Shown: one piece after another, positions 1 through 8,634 of the stretch
Layout: each line of letters begins with the position of its first letter
Numbering within the stretch: position 1 is the first letter of the stretch
NCBI GenBank assembly: GCA_017405115.1
Contig: JAFRBA010000012.1
Location: 1 to 43,686, forward strand
DNA length: 43,686 nucleotides
Direction of reading: 5' to 3'
DNA from: Kiritimatiellia bacterium
GTDB lineage: Bacteria; Verrucomicrobiota; Kiritimatiellia; RFP12; UBA1067
Made by a program: the position numbers and the translations under genes
The notes under the pieces: generated by a model
The model's database searches: none
What the model was told of the DNA's origin: nothing
The model's input: the letters and a program-made list of their open reading frames with translations, nothing else

Positions 1-930
1 ATCCTCGGCGGGGCGTTCGACGCAATCGCCGCGCTGGAGGCCGAGTCGCTTGTGCGCGTCCACACCGACATCGGAGTCGTCTGCGCCGTGATCACGGGGT
101 CGTTCCCGACGGCTGACGCCACGTTTGACCCGACGCGGAACGCCCTGGAGCTCGCGCTCAGGCTCGACGAGAGGCTGCGCCTCGACCTCGCGGACGTGAC
201 GGCGACAATCGTCACCGACGCGGACGTGACGCGGGTGCGCGTTGACAACGCGATGGACATCGAGGAGCAGAAGCCCATGAACCTCATCCACGGCAAGCAC
301 GTCTTCCGCGTGGCGGGGTTCAACATGGTGCTTTCTGACGAGGGCGCGGCGGTGTTCCTGCAGAACTCGCTCGGGACGACCTTCCCGCTGACGGTCGATG
401 AGGTCGTCTCGAAGCAGCTCTTCACGGCGCACACTGCGGAGCTTCTCGAAGCGGGCGACTACAAGCTCGTCGTCAAGTCCCGCGGCGGCGACGCGGCGGG
501 GCCGCTCCAGACATCGTTCCGCAAGGTCAAGTACCTCAGGGTCGTCGATCCGGAACCCGTGCCCATCGCGCAGACGAGCGACGGGCTGGTGAAGGTGATG
601 ACGCTCGCGGACGACGAGACCGGCGACACGTTCACCTACGGCGACACGTGGAGGGCGAGGGGCGAGGGCTTCACCGGCACGGCGCCGGGCTGGGGCGTCA
701 ACATGGCGTTCATCCTGCTGGAGCCCGACGAGGAGCCCGTCGCCCTGGACTTCGACGTCAGGAGCGCGGCGGAGATCAAGCTCGACAGCAAGCCGGAGCG
801 CCCCGTCGCCCCTGGCGACTACCCGAACGCGAAGCTGATGATCGAGTTCTGCCACCCCAACGCCGAGGATCCCGATGCGCAGGTCTCGGAGACGCTCGTG
901 ATGCCGGTCCACATCGTCTCGAACGAGTGA
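1..930 (+). CDS. DUF4469-like protein, 5' partial
   Basis: The reading frame is open to the left edge, so the N-terminus is missing; the GTG at 52 is only an internal codon. About 309 residues are visible. The first part (ALRLDERLRLDLADV region) looks like the HU-like DNA-binding-type N-terminal domain that precedes DUF4469. The middle, from MNLIHGKHVFRVAGFNM onward, resembles the DUF4469 / Bvu_2165-type Ig-like fold, which ends near the FRKVKYLRVV strand. A further beta-rich repeat follows to the end. Proteins of this kind are known mainly from Bacteroidetes and other gut bacteria and have no established function. No membrane segment is visible. The gene ends just before a strong intrinsic terminator, so it closes its transcript. 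Family assignment is from pattern memory and is moderate. Confidence 0.55.
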   Translation: MLGGAFDAIAALEAESLVRVHTDIGVVCAVITGSFPTADATFDPTRNALELALRLDERLRLDLADVTATIVTDADVTRVRVDNAMDIEEQKPMNLIHGKHVFRVAGFNMVLSDEGAAVFLQNSLGTTFPLTVDEVVSKQLFTAHTAELLEAGDYKLVVKSRGGDAAGPLQTSFRKVKYLRVVDPEPVPIAQTSDGLVKVMTLADDETGDTFTYGDTWRARGEGFTGTAPGWGVNMAFILLEPDEEPVALDFDVRSAAEIKLDSKPERPVAPGDYPNAKLMIEFCHPNAEDPDAQVSETLVMPVHIVSNE

Positions 931-956
931 GCAGTGGCGGGCGGCTGGTGCGCAGT

Positions 957-988
957 GGCGGGCGGGCTTCGGCCCGCCCGCCTTTTTT
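957..988 (+). terminator. Rho-independent terminator
   Basis: A perfect 11-bp GC stem (GGCGGGCGGGC, 957-967) with a TTCG tetraloop is followed by its complement (972-982) and six T residues (983-988). It lies 27 bp after the stop of the upstream gene. This is a textbook intrinsic terminator and the clearest one in the window. Confidence 0.93.
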
Positions 989-1137
989 CGTGGGATTCTG
1001 GACGCCGGAGCGTCCACATCAGGACGGAGGGGACGGAACGCTGTGGAGACGAGCCACGTGGAGTTCGGCGCTTCGCGGCCGCAAAATGCCGCGGCGATGG
1101 GTGAGGCAGGCGATTTTGTGAGCGTTTTTCGTCTGCG

Positions 1138-1149
1138 TTTTGGTATAAT
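1138..1149 (+). promoter_or_regulatory. Extended -10 promoter
   Basis: TTTTGGTATAAT with TATAAT at 1144-1149 and an upstream TGG (extended -10). No convincing -35 hexamer is seen. It drives the secreted protein gene at 1249, giving a leader of about 90 nt. The 931-1248 gap otherwise holds only the terminator. Confidence 0.7.
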
Positions 1150-1248
1150 ATCCGGCCAATGGATAAGCTAGAGCGATTACAAACAACCATTCCGGATCCT
1201 ACGCGCTCGGCGCTGGCATCGGCGGTGGACGGGGGGCGGAAGGTGTAT

Positions 1249-1914
1249 ATGAACATGGCGAAGAAGTTGGTTTTGGCGGCTGGTTTGACCTTGTTGGGAG
1301 GCACGGCGGCGTTCGGCGAAAACGCGCGCGGGTATTTCAACAACTGGGCGGACGACCGTCTGTTGACGGGGACGACCGTCCAGTATAAGGTCTTCGGCAC
1401 GATGGAGCCGGATGACATCGATTACATGGCGGGGAACGCGTGGCACTACCCGGCGAACACGGAGCCGTACGCTTCGGAGACGATGCGGACGCCGTTGGAG
1501 GTCGCGTTGGGCGACCATCCGTACGTCCGGCTGGGCGTGAACCCGACGACCGGGGATGACGCCCACACGAAGGTGCAGCTGAAGTACAAGGTGGGCAACA
1601 AGGCCTGGGCGACGCTCACGATGGAGCCCGAGCCGCGCGGCGACGGCTGGCAGCCGAAATACGACGGCAACGGCTACTACGCGGGCTCCATCCCGACCGA
1701 CAAGTTCACGGTGGGCATGACGGTGCAGTACTATTTCTATCTGGAGTACGCGAACTCGTCGTCGTTCACGACGACGTCCGTGGGGACGCCGGACCTGATG
1801 GGTAGCATTGCGTACCTGGGGGGGACGAGGCGAGGGGCCATCCGTTCCAGTTCACGGTCAGGAAATCGGTGGGGACAGGCCCCGCGGAACGCAAAGGGGA
1901 TAATGGGAAAATGA
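1249..1914 (+). CDS. Secreted beta-rich protein with probable 3' frameshift
   Basis: Start chosen at ATG 1249 because a GGAAGG ribosome site lies just upstream and the product then begins with a clean signal peptide (MNMAKKLVLAAGLTLLGG, cleavage near AFG). An in-frame ATG at 1159 would place this signal internally. The mature part (ARGYFNNWADDRLLTG..., then YKVGNKAWATLTMEPEPRGDGW) looks like an exported beta-sandwich, perhaps carbohydrate-binding; I do not recognise a family. The last 35 or so residues after YLGG are Arg/Ser-rich and unlike the rest. One extra G in the seven-G run at 1818-1824 would give a smoother strand-like end (HPFQFTVRK). The ATGA overlap with the GH28-like gene suggests translational coupling. 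The function is unknown. Confidence 0.65.
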   Translation: MNMAKKLVLAAGLTLLGGTAAFGENARGYFNNWADDRLLTGTTVQYKVFGTMEPDDIDYMAGNAWHYPANTEPYASETMRTPLEVALGDHPYVRLGVNPTTGDDAHTKVQLKYKVGNKAWATLTMEPEPRGDGWQPKYDGNGYYAGSIPTDKFTVGMTVQYYFYLEYANSSSFTTTSVGTPDLMGSIAYLGGTRRGAIRSSSRSGNRWGQAPRNAKGIMGK

Positions 1915-3173
1915 AGAACATGTTTCTGTTGGCTTGCGTTGCGGGGATTGGCTTCGCCGCGAATGGCGCGTCTTACGACGTGAGGGCGTTCGGCGCGAAG
2001 GGGGATGGAGTCGCGAAGGACACTGCGGCGATCCAGAAGGCCGTCGACGCCTGCAATGCCGCTGGCGGCGGAACGGTCGAGGTGCCGCCGGGCGTCTACC
2101 TTTCGGGCACGATCTACCTCAAGAGCCACGTCGACTTCTGCGTCGGCCCCGGCGCGACGATCAAAGGCAGCCCGGACAGGGAGGACTACAACGCCTATGA
2201 CGTCTGCCCCCAGAACGGGCGCAGCATTACGGAGAACGCCTCGGGCGCACATCTGTTCATGTGCATAGAGCAGAAGAACGTGACGCTGCGGGGGCCGGGC
2301 ACGATCGACGGGAACGGTGCGGCGTTCATGCTCAGGCCCGACGGCAAGCACTACGAAAGACAGGCAATTCCCTGGCGGCCAAGCCAGATGGTGTACTTTG
2401 TGGAGTGCGAGGACGTGAGGGTGCGGGACATTCGTCTCCGCAACCCGGCGTACTGGACGCTCTTCCTGCACGGATGCACGCATGTCTTCGTGAGGGGCGT
2501 GGACATCCGCACCGGCAGGACGTGGCATTCTGCCGCCGACTGCTACATCTACCAGGGCGACGGCATCGACGTGGACTGCTGCCAGCACGTTTCGATAAGC
2601 GACTGCCATCTGCGCGACTCCGACGACGGCATAACGCTTAGGGCGGCGGGCGGCAGGCTCAAGCGCCCACAGGACACGCGCTACGTTACGATAAACAACT
2701 GCACGGTGTCTTCGAGCTCCTGTGCGTTCCGCTTCGGCGTGGGCAGCGGCAAGATCAGCGACGTGACGGTGTCGAACGTCGTGATATGGGATTCGCGCGT
2801 TGCCTTGGACTTTTGCACGTCGTGGGGCACGAATGGCGTCAGCTACGCCAACATGCTGGTCGACAACGTCGCCGTAGCCGACTGCCGCTGGTTCCTGCGC
2901 GCGTCGTACCACGGGATAAAGGGCACGGACATGCGCGGGCTGCGATTCTCGAACATTCGCGCGAAGGCCAGCGAGAACGCGCTGATATGGGGATATCCCG
3001 AGCATCCCATAAGCGACATCCGCTTTGTGAACGTCGACTGCAACATGCCGATCGAGCTGATAAACTGCGAGAACTGCGAGATAGTTGGCGGAACGCTCAA
3101 GGCGGCGGCGCTGACCGAGGAGGAGCTTGCCGACCGCATGAAGAAGATCGCCTCCGGCTTCCACCCAAATTGA
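1911..3173 (+). CDS. Secreted glycoside hydrolase family 28-like (polygalacturonase) beta-helix protein
   Basis: This 420-residue protein starts at ATG 1911 with a signal peptide (MKNMFLLACVAGIGFAANG). It then has the classic opening of pectin-lyase-fold enzymes: YDVRAFGAKGDG, TAAIQKAVDACNAAGGGTV, PPGVYLSGTIYLKS. The core is a right-handed beta-helix with ladders of NV/NC/DV strand motifs. GH28-type acidic motifs are visible as DGID near residue 218 and DSDDGI near residue 236, followed by RFGVGSG near residue 270, which may correspond to the usual G-H-G region but lacks its His. GH28 enzymes hydrolyse galacturonan or rhamnogalacturonan bonds. Export to the periplasm or outside fits plant polysaccharide use. 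It overlaps the upstream gene by 4 bp. The exact substrate is not inferable. Confidence 0.85.
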   Translation: MKNMFLLACVAGIGFAANGASYDVRAFGAKGDGVAKDTAAIQKAVDACNAAGGGTVEVPPGVYLSGTIYLKSHVDFCVGPGATIKGSPDREDYNAYDVCPQNGRSITENASGAHLFMCIEQKNVTLRGPGTIDGNGAAFMLRPDGKHYERQAIPWRPSQMVYFVECEDVRVRDIRLRNPAYWTLFLHGCTHVFVRGVDIRTGRTWHSAADCYIYQGDGIDVDCCQHVSISDCHLRDSDDGITLRAAGGRLKRPQDTRYVTINNCTVSSSSCAFRFGVGSGKISDVTVSNVVIWDSRVALDFCTSWGTNGVSYANMLVDNVAVADCRWFLRASYHGIKGTDMRGLRFSNIRAKASENALIWGYPEHPISDIRFVNVDCNMPIELINCENCEIVGGTLKAAALTEEELADRMKKIASGFHPN

Positions 3174-3199
3174 TACGGCCGTGGGTATTATGGTATACT
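3170..3199 (+). promoter_or_regulatory. Promoter for the Tat-exported isomerase gene
   Basis: TTGATA (3170-3175) overlaps the stop codon of the GH28-like gene. TATACT (3194-3199) follows after 18 bp and is preceded by TGG. Confidence 0.6.
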
Positions 3200-3224
3200 G
3201 TGCCGCGCGAAAGGAGCGAGGAGA

Positions 3225-4073
3225 ATGAAAACGAACCGGAGAGACTTCCTGAGGTGCTTTGGCGGGTTCGCCGCAGCTGCGGCGGCGGGAGGGTGCTGCT
3301 GTCCGCTGTGCGACCGCAGCAGGCCGAGGCTCGCGGCGCAGCTGTATTCAATCCACAAGATATTCTGGGAGAAGCCGGAATGGTGCCTCGAGGGGCTCAA
3401 GAATGCCGGCTACGACGGGGTGGAGTTCGCCGGCTACGGCGGACACTCGGCGAAGGAAATCAGGAAGTACCTCGCCGACTCGGGAATGCTGGGCATGGGG
3501 ACGCACGTGAACGGATTCGTCGACCTGAAGGGCGACGGCCTCGCGAAGACGCTTGACTTCTGCGCAGAGGCCGGCTTCGACTCCGTGACGACGCCGCATG
3601 CGATATGCAAGACGGAGGCGGAGTACCGCCAGTTCGGGCGCGACATGTCCCGCGCCGCGGAGGCGGCAGTTCCCTACGGGATCAAGGTCGGCATACACAC
3701 GACCTACGACCACTTCAGGGTAAAGTTCAACGGCGTCACCGCCTGGGACACGATCTTCGCCGAGGCGTCGCCGCTTCTGCAGCAGCAGGTTGACACGAGC
3801 AACTCGTTCAACGTGATCGGCGACGGGCTGCTGCCGCTCCTCAGGAAATACAGGGGCCGGCACTACTCTATGCACCTGAAGGAGAACGTGCCTTCAGCGA
3901 CGGCCACGCTCGGCGAGAAGCCCACGGACGGCGGCAGGTGCATCCCGTGGAAGGAAGTCCTCGACTACCTTGCTACGGAAGACGTGGCATGGTACGTCGT
4001 CGAGGCCGAGGCGATTCCGGACTCGCTCGAGCCGCTTGCGAAATCCCTCGATTTCCTGAAGCCGCTGATCTGA
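3225..4073 (+). CDS. Tat-exported sugar phosphate isomerase/epimerase-like TIM barrel
   Basis: This 282-residue protein begins with a twin-arginine signal (NRRDFLRCFGGFAAAAAAGG) followed by a Cys-rich stretch (GGCCCPLC) that could act as a lipobox. The rest is a xylose isomerase-like / AP endonuclease family 2 TIM barrel: LAAQLYSIHKIF, GYDGVEFAGYGGHS, then VGIHTTYDHF, DTSNSF and VVEAEA near the C-terminus, where metal-ligand Glu/Asp/His residues normally sit. Many such exported proteins occur in PVC and Bacteroidetes genomes, and their substrates are usually unknown sugars. An AAAGGAG ribosome site lies upstream. It has its own promoter. Proximity to the GH28-like gene suggests a role in processing released sugars, which is inference. 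Confidence 0.85.
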   Translation: MKTNRRDFLRCFGGFAAAAAAGGCCCPLCDRSRPRLAAQLYSIHKIFWEKPEWCLEGLKNAGYDGVEFAGYGGHSAKEIRKYLADSGMLGMGTHVNGFVDLKGDGLAKTLDFCAEAGFDSVTTPHAICKTEAEYRQFGRDMSRAAEAAVPYGIKVGIHTTYDHFRVKFNGVTAWDTIFAEASPLLQQQVDTSNSFNVIGDGLLPLLRKYRGRHYSMHLKENVPSATATLGEKPTDGGRCIPWKEVLDYLATEDVAWYVVEAEAIPDSLEPLAKSLDFLKPLI

Positions 4074-4128
4074 CGCCATGCCGCCTGCCGGAGGGCGCCG
4101 TCGATTTCATCCGCACTTCGCGCGTATT

Positions 4129-4139
4129 TTTGGTATAAT
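4129..4139 (+). promoter_or_regulatory. Extended -10 promoter of the exbB operon
   Basis: TTTTTGGTATAAT with TATAAT at 4134-4139. No clear -35. A 6-bp GC hairpin with a GTAG loop (CGGCCC/GGGCCG, about 4149-4164) lies in the leader. Confidence 0.7.
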
Positions 4140-4197
4140 TTACGCAAACGGCCCGTAGGGGCCGCAACTCAGGGTCGATTGGAAAGGCAAGACAGAA

Positions 4198-4671
4198 ATG
4201 GGCGACATAACATTTGAACAGGCATGGAACTTCGGCGGCCCCCTCATGTGGGTGCTCGCGTTCTTCTCGGTCATCGGGCTGGCGGTTGTGCTTTACCTCT
4301 GGTATTCGCAGCGGCGCGGCATCTGCGTGCCGGAGGCCGTCTCCCGCATCCGCGCCGCGAAGGACCCCGCCGCGGAGGGCGGGCGCATCGCGGACCGCAT
4401 GATGTCGGCGGTCGACTGGCTTGCGGACATCGCGGCGATCGCCCCGCTCGTGGGCCTCCTCGGCACCGTGCTCGGGATGTTCCGCGCGTTCGGCGGCATA
4501 GCGTCCGACGTCGCGGCCGGCGCGAAGCCCGTCGTCCTCGCCCAGGGAGTGTCGCAGGCGATCGTCACAACCATCTTCGGTCTCGTCGTCGCGATTCCGT
4601 CGCTTCTCGCGCATGCCTACTTCCGCCGCCGCGCCCAGCGCCGCATCGCGGAGATAGAGGAGCTTGCATGA
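4198..4671 (+). CDS. exbB: ExbB/TolQ-family proton channel subunit
   Basis: This 157-residue inner-membrane protein has an N-terminal transmembrane helix (PLMWVLAFFSVIGLAVVLYLW) and two further helices around APLVGLLGTVLGMFRAF and VTTIFGLVVAIPSLLAHAYF. The GLLGTVLGM and VTTIFGLVVAIP motifs are hallmarks of the MotA/TolQ/ExbB family, which uses the proton gradient to energise TonB- or Tol-type partners. It is shorter than enteric ExbB (about 240) but typical for minimal versions. A GGAAAGG ribosome site precedes ATG 4198. The stop overlaps exbD by 4 bp. With ExbD and a TonB-like protein downstream, it probably powers outer-membrane transport or gliding-type functions. Confidence in family is high; exact role is unresolved. 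Confidence 0.92.
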   Translation: MGDITFEQAWNFGGPLMWVLAFFSVIGLAVVLYLWYSQRRGICVPEAVSRIRAAKDPAAEGGRIADRMMSAVDWLADIAAIAPLVGLLGTVLGMFRAFGGIASDVAAGAKPVVLAQGVSQAIVTTIFGLVVAIPSLLAHAYFRRRAQRRIAEIEELA

Positions 4672-5084
4672 AGTTCGTCCGCCGAACGAAGTCGCGCGCG
4701 TCGGCGCTGGCGCTCACGTCCATGCTCGACGTGATCTTCCTCCTGCTGTGCTTCTTCGTGACAGTAAGTGTCTTTTCGCAGTGGGAGAACGAGATTTCCA
4801 TCCAGCTGCCGTCCGCGGCGACCGCGCAGGAGCCGGACCGTCTTCCGGGCGAGATAGTGGTCAATCTCTCCAAGGACGGCAAGGTCAAGGTGAACGGGCG
4901 CGAGCTCGCCCTTGACGACCTGAAGTCCCGCCTGGCGAGGATATCGAAGTTCTATCCCGGCCAGCCGGTGATCATACGCGCCGACCGCGCGACTCCGTAC
5001 GAGAAGCTCGTAGGGGTGATCGACGTCTGCCGCTCTGCGGACGTCTGGAACTTCTCGCTTGCGACAGAGGGGGATGGCAAGTGA
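4668..5084 (+). CDS. exbD: ExbD/TolR-family biopolymer transport protein
   Basis: This 138-residue protein starts at ATG 4668 inside the end of exbB. It has a short basic N-terminus, one transmembrane helix (TSMLDVIFLLLCFFVTVSVF) with the conserved Asp (MLDVIFLLLCFF) that carries protons, and a periplasmic domain (EIVVNLSKDGKVKVNGREL, VIIRADRATPYEKLVGVIDVC). ExbD forms the channel with ExbB and contacts TonB. The gene is coupled to both neighbours by 4-bp overlaps (ATGA and GTGA). Confidence 0.93.
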   Translation: MKFVRRTKSRASALALTSMLDVIFLLLCFFVTVSVFSQWENEISIQLPSAATAQEPDRLPGEIVVNLSKDGKVKVNGRELALDDLKSRLARISKFYPGQPVIIRADRATPYEKLVGVIDVCRSADVWNFSLATEGDGK

Positions 5085-6985
5085 TTCTCGCGGCCCTGGC
5101 GCTGGCGATCGCCGTCCTGCCGACCGACCGTCTCGCGATGGCCGACCGCCTCTTCAACCGCGGTCGCTATGCCGACGCGGAGACGGAGTACCGTGCGCTC
5201 GTCGGGGTGAAGAGCGTGGCGGCCGACGAGATAGTCTTCCGCCTGGCCGAGTGCGACCGCGTCCAGGGGCGGAACGACGCCGCCAGGCGCGGCTACGCCG
5301 AGCTGTTCAACAAGCATCCCGACTCCAGGCACGCCGCGCGCGCTCGCTTCATGTACGCCATGGGGGCCAAGGGAGCGGAGCGCTCGCATCTGCTCGCCGA
5401 GCTGGACTCCGACCGCGTGTCGCCCGACATCCGCGCCGCAGCGCTCTACTACCTGGGCTCCGAGACTTCCGACATCGCGGTGCTCGAGCGCTGCGTGAAG
5501 CTGGACCCGAAGGGCAAGTACGCCCCATATGCGAATCTCAAGATCGGCACGAAGCTCACTTCGTCGAAGGATCCGGCCGTCCGCCGCAAGGGCATCGAGA
5601 TACTTCTTGGCATTGCCTTCACAGGAGGCCCGATGGGCGGGGAGGCGCTTTACCTCGCCGCCCTGCAGTGCTATCGCGACCGCCGCTACGGAGAGGCCGG
5701 AAGCCTGTACCGCAGGTACCGCAAGCTGCATCCCGACGGGGAGCACGTGGCCGAGACGCGGACGATGTCCGTCTGGTGCGACTTCCTCGAAGGGCGCTAC
5801 GCCGACGCGGCCGCGGCCTGCGGTGATGGCGACACGGACGACCTCTCCTACATACGCGCGGCATGCGCATACGCCACGGGCGACAGCGCCCGGGCCCTGG
5901 AGCTGTTCCGGAAGTACCTTGAGGACTTCCCGGAGGGCCGGTACCGCGCAGACGCCGAGCTCCCTATCGCGCGCATCGAGTTCGAAGCCGCACGCAAGGG
6001 CGGGGACGCGCTCAAGACGGTCGAGACGGCGAGGCGCAGCTTCGGGCTCTCGAAGCTGGCGTCCGACCAGATACGCCTCGCATGGGCCTACGAGAAGGCC
6101 GGCAAGAAGGACGCGGCGGCAGAGGAATACGCGCAGGTGGCGAAGAAGTTCCCAGGCACCGACGAAGCGGCGGAGGCGATGTTCCGCCGCGCCATGATTG
6201 CCGCGTCCGAAGGGAACTGGTCGGCCACGGAGCTTGCGCTCGCCGAGGCGCTTGCGACCGGTCGCCTTGGAAAGCGTCGCGCCGAGGCGCTCTACTGGCG
6301 CGGGATGGCTGCGATGAAGCTTGGCCACGAGGAAACGGGTGCCGGCTATCTGCGCGAGGCGGTTGAGGTCGGGCTCTCCCTTGACGAGTCGCGCGAGGCG
6401 AGGCTGCTGGTGGCGGACTACGACTACAAGTCCGGCAGGATGGACGCCGCGCGCAAGGCGTACACCGCGCTTGTCCGCGACGGAGCCTGCGCGAGAATGA
6501 GCGCGGCCCACATTCTGGCCGTGGGGAAGTTCCTCGGCGGCGAAGAGGCCGAGATCTGTGCCCGCGAGCTGACAAAGGGGGATTCCCCCGAGTGGCGCCA
6601 GGCGGGCTGGGCCCTGCTCGGCGAGTGCGAGGAGCGCAAGGAGTCGTACGCCGCGGCGATAGACGCATACCGCAAGAGCCTTGCCGAGAAGCCAGCCACG
6701 GCTGCGGCGGCCGGGGCGGCTCTCCGCCTCGGAAAGCTCGAGTTCCGCGCAGGCGAGTTCGAGCGGGCGGACGCTTCGCTGAAGAAGGCGATAGCGCTGA
6801 ATGCGTCCGACGCACGGGCCCGCGCCGAGGCGTACGTGACGCTCGCCAAGAACGCCGAGCAGAAGGGTGACGCGCAGTCGGCGTGCGCCTATGCAACGGT
6901 CGTAGTCTCCCTGTTCGAAGGCGAAAAGGACCTCTGCGAGGAGGCGAAGCGCATCCTCGCCGCGCATCCGGAGGCCGCGAAATGA
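5081..6985 (+). CDS. Exported tetratricopeptide repeat protein
   Basis: This 634-residue protein begins at GTG 5081 overlapping exbD; the short hydrophobic N-terminus (MILAALALAIAVLP) looks like a signal peptide. The remainder is a long series of TPR/Sel1-like helical pairs, for example ADRLFNRGRYADAETEYRAL, ARALELFRKYLEDFPEGRYRADAELP, AYEKAGKKDAAAEEYAQVAKKFPGT and AIDAYRKSLAEKPATAAAAGAALRLGKLEF. Such proteins scaffold periplasmic complexes, and in Tol-like loci a TPR protein (YbgF/CpoB) often accompanies ExbB/ExbD-like pairs. It overlaps the TonB-like/VWA gene by 4 bp, so it is likely made in step with the channel. No catalytic motif is seen. Confidence 0.85.
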   Translation: MILAALALAIAVLPTDRLAMADRLFNRGRYADAETEYRALVGVKSVAADEIVFRLAECDRVQGRNDAARRGYAELFNKHPDSRHAARARFMYAMGAKGAERSHLLAELDSDRVSPDIRAAALYYLGSETSDIAVLERCVKLDPKGKYAPYANLKIGTKLTSSKDPAVRRKGIEILLGIAFTGGPMGGEALYLAALQCYRDRRYGEAGSLYRRYRKLHPDGEHVAETRTMSVWCDFLEGRYADAAAACGDGDTDDLSYIRAACAYATGDSARALELFRKYLEDFPEGRYRADAELPIARIEFEAARKGGDALKTVETARRSFGLSKLASDQIRLAWAYEKAGKKDAAAEEYAQVAKKFPGTDEAAEAMFRRAMIAASEGNWSATELALAEALATGRLGKRRAEALYWRGMAAMKLGHEETGAGYLREAVEVGLSLDESREARLLVADYDYKSGRMDAARKAYTALVRDGACARMSAAHILAVGKFLGGEEAEICARELTKGDSPEWRQAGWALLGECEERKESYAAAIDAYRKSLAEKPATAAAAGAALRLGKLEFRAGEFERADASLKKAIALNASDARARAEAYVTLAKNAEQKGDAQSACAYATVVVSLFEGEKDLCEEAKRILAAHPEAAK

Positions 6986-8631
6986 CGAAAGAGCGCCGCG
7001 AGGAAGTCGTTTTCGTCGCAGTCGCGGTGTCTGTGGCGATCCATGTCGGGCTTATGATGCTCGTCCGGCCACAGGTCATGACCCATGTCGTGACGGACGA
7101 GGTGCGCCGGTCGCACCATGCGCCGATGCGCGTCACGAAGGCCGAGCCTCGGCCGGAGCCCCTGGGCATCAACGCGCTGGAGGACCTGAAGGCGGTGAAG
7201 GACGCTCCGGTCGCGGAAGTCGCCGTTCCCGTGTCAGAGGCGGTTTCAGCGGATCCCGTCCGCGCGCCTGACGCCCCCGCGCCGTCGGCGGTCTACGACA
7301 CCGTGCCGCCGCCGCCGTCGGCCCCGGTGTTCGACGTGAGCCCCGTGAAGACGGGCGGGAAGTCCGCCGAGAACACGGTCGCCATGCCTGTCACGCGCAT
7401 CGAGACGCCGAAGGTCGCCGCGGATTCGGCCCCGTCCTTCTCGATGGAGGTTCCCAAGCCCGTGGTGCGCGCAGCCCCGCCCCCGCCTCCGGAGACTCCG
7501 CCGCCCGCCGCCGAAGTAAGTGAGCCCGCCGAGGCGTTCCCTCCTGCCAAGATCATGCGCGAGGAGGCCTCGCGGAAGGCGCCGCCGCCTTCGTTCAAGC
7601 CGGCGGAGGAGGTCTACGAGAAGGTCGACGAGCAGGTCGTGGCAGCCGAGAAGAAGGCGGTGCACACGCTCGTGACGGCCGAGGACGCGAAGGAGCTGTC
7701 GAAGTCGGTCAACGCGGTCGTGACGGCGTCTTCGCAGGGCGGATGGACGTATTTCCGCGTGATGCTCTCGCCGCGCGCGTCGCTGGCGGTTGTACCGAAG
7801 GACTTCGTCGTGCTCATCGACGCGTCCGGCTCGATCGGCAAGGACCGCATGCAATCGATCAAGGGGGCCGCAAAGAGCATTCTCCGAAGCGCCGCGAACT
7901 CCGGCGACAGGTTCAACCTCGTCGCCTTCCGCGACAGGTTCTCGTATGCGTTCCGCACATGGCAGCCGTGCACGCAGGCGTCGTTCGACCGGTCGGACGC
8001 GTGGATATCCAATCTGGCCGCGCACGGCCGCACCGACGTGTTCTCCACGATCAGCTCCGTGCTCACGCTGCCGCGCGACCCCGGGCGCCCGCTCATCGCG
8101 CTCGTCGTGACAGACGGCGAGGCCAACGCCGGCGTCAGCGACACAGGGGCGATCCTCTCCAAGTTCACCGCGCTTAACGACGGCCTCGTGTCCGTGTACA
8201 TGTACGGCGTCAAGTCGTCCGCGAACCGCGCGCTGATAGACGTCCTTACCCGCGGGAACCGCGGCGAGAGCCTCATCTTCGAAGGATGGCAGCGCCGCCG
8301 CGCCGGCAGCGGGATCGAGAGCCTCACCGAGCGTTTCCGCGACCCGGTGCTGACCGACTTGCGCATCGTCTTCGCGTCGGGCACGCGCGCCGAGGCGTAC
8401 CCGCGCCTGCTGCGCAACCTTTACCGCGGCGGAACCCTGGAGTTCGTGGGGCGGGTGCCCGCAGGCACGAAGGACGTGGCGTTCTCCCTCAAGGGGCTCA
8501 ACGGCAGGGACGCCTACGAGGGGTTCTTCAAGCTGTCGCTCGGCACGGCGCCTTCCGACCCGTCGGTCGTCGAGGCCTGGGGCGACGAGCTCGCAATAGA
8601 CCGCAAGCTTGGCGCGAATGCGCCCCGGTAG
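6982..8631 (+). CDS. TonB-like N-terminus fused to a von Willebrand factor A domain
   Basis: This 549-residue protein starts at ATG 6982. Residues about 8-27 form a membrane anchor (VVFVAVAVSVAIHVGLMMLV) like TonB. A Pro/Ala/Glu-rich linker of about 200 residues (PPPPSAP, PPPPPETPPPAAEV) could span the periplasm. The C-terminal half is a VWA domain with an intact MIDAS: DASGS in VLIDASGSIG, a Thr in the AAHGRTDVFS loop, and the VVTDGEAN Asp. VWA domains bind partner proteins through a metal. A TonB-type anchor plus VWA, directly after ExbB-ExbD-TPR, suggests the VWA domain is moved or tensioned by the proton-driven motor. The linkage is visible; the mechanism is inference. Confidence 0.85.
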   Translation: MTKERREEVVFVAVAVSVAIHVGLMMLVRPQVMTHVVTDEVRRSHHAPMRVTKAEPRPEPLGINALEDLKAVKDAPVAEVAVPVSEAVSADPVRAPDAPAPSAVYDTVPPPPSAPVFDVSPVKTGGKSAENTVAMPVTRIETPKVAADSAPSFSMEVPKPVVRAAPPPPPETPPPAAEVSEPAEAFPPAKIMREEASRKAPPPSFKPAEEVYEKVDEQVVAAEKKAVHTLVTAEDAKELSKSVNAVVTASSQGGWTYFRVMLSPRASLAVVPKDFVVLIDASGSIGKDRMQSIKGAAKSILRSAANSGDRFNLVAFRDRFSYAFRTWQPCTQASFDRSDAWISNLAAHGRTDVFSTISSVLTLPRDPGRPLIALVVTDGEANAGVSDTGAILSKFTALNDGLVSVYMYGVKSSANRALIDVLTRGNRGESLIFEGWQRRRAGSGIESLTERFRDPVLTDLRIVFASGTRAEAYPRLLRNLYRGGTLEFVGRVPAGTKDVAFSLKGLNGRDAYEGFFKLSLGTAPSDPSVVEAWGDELAIDRKLGANAPR

Positions 8632-8634
8632 GGC

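Noticed and set aside
1737..3164. Long open frame on the minus strand opposite the GH28-like gene
   Set aside because: Arg/His/Val-rich mirror of a GC-rich gene; no family motif, while the plus strand has a clear signal peptide and beta-helix.
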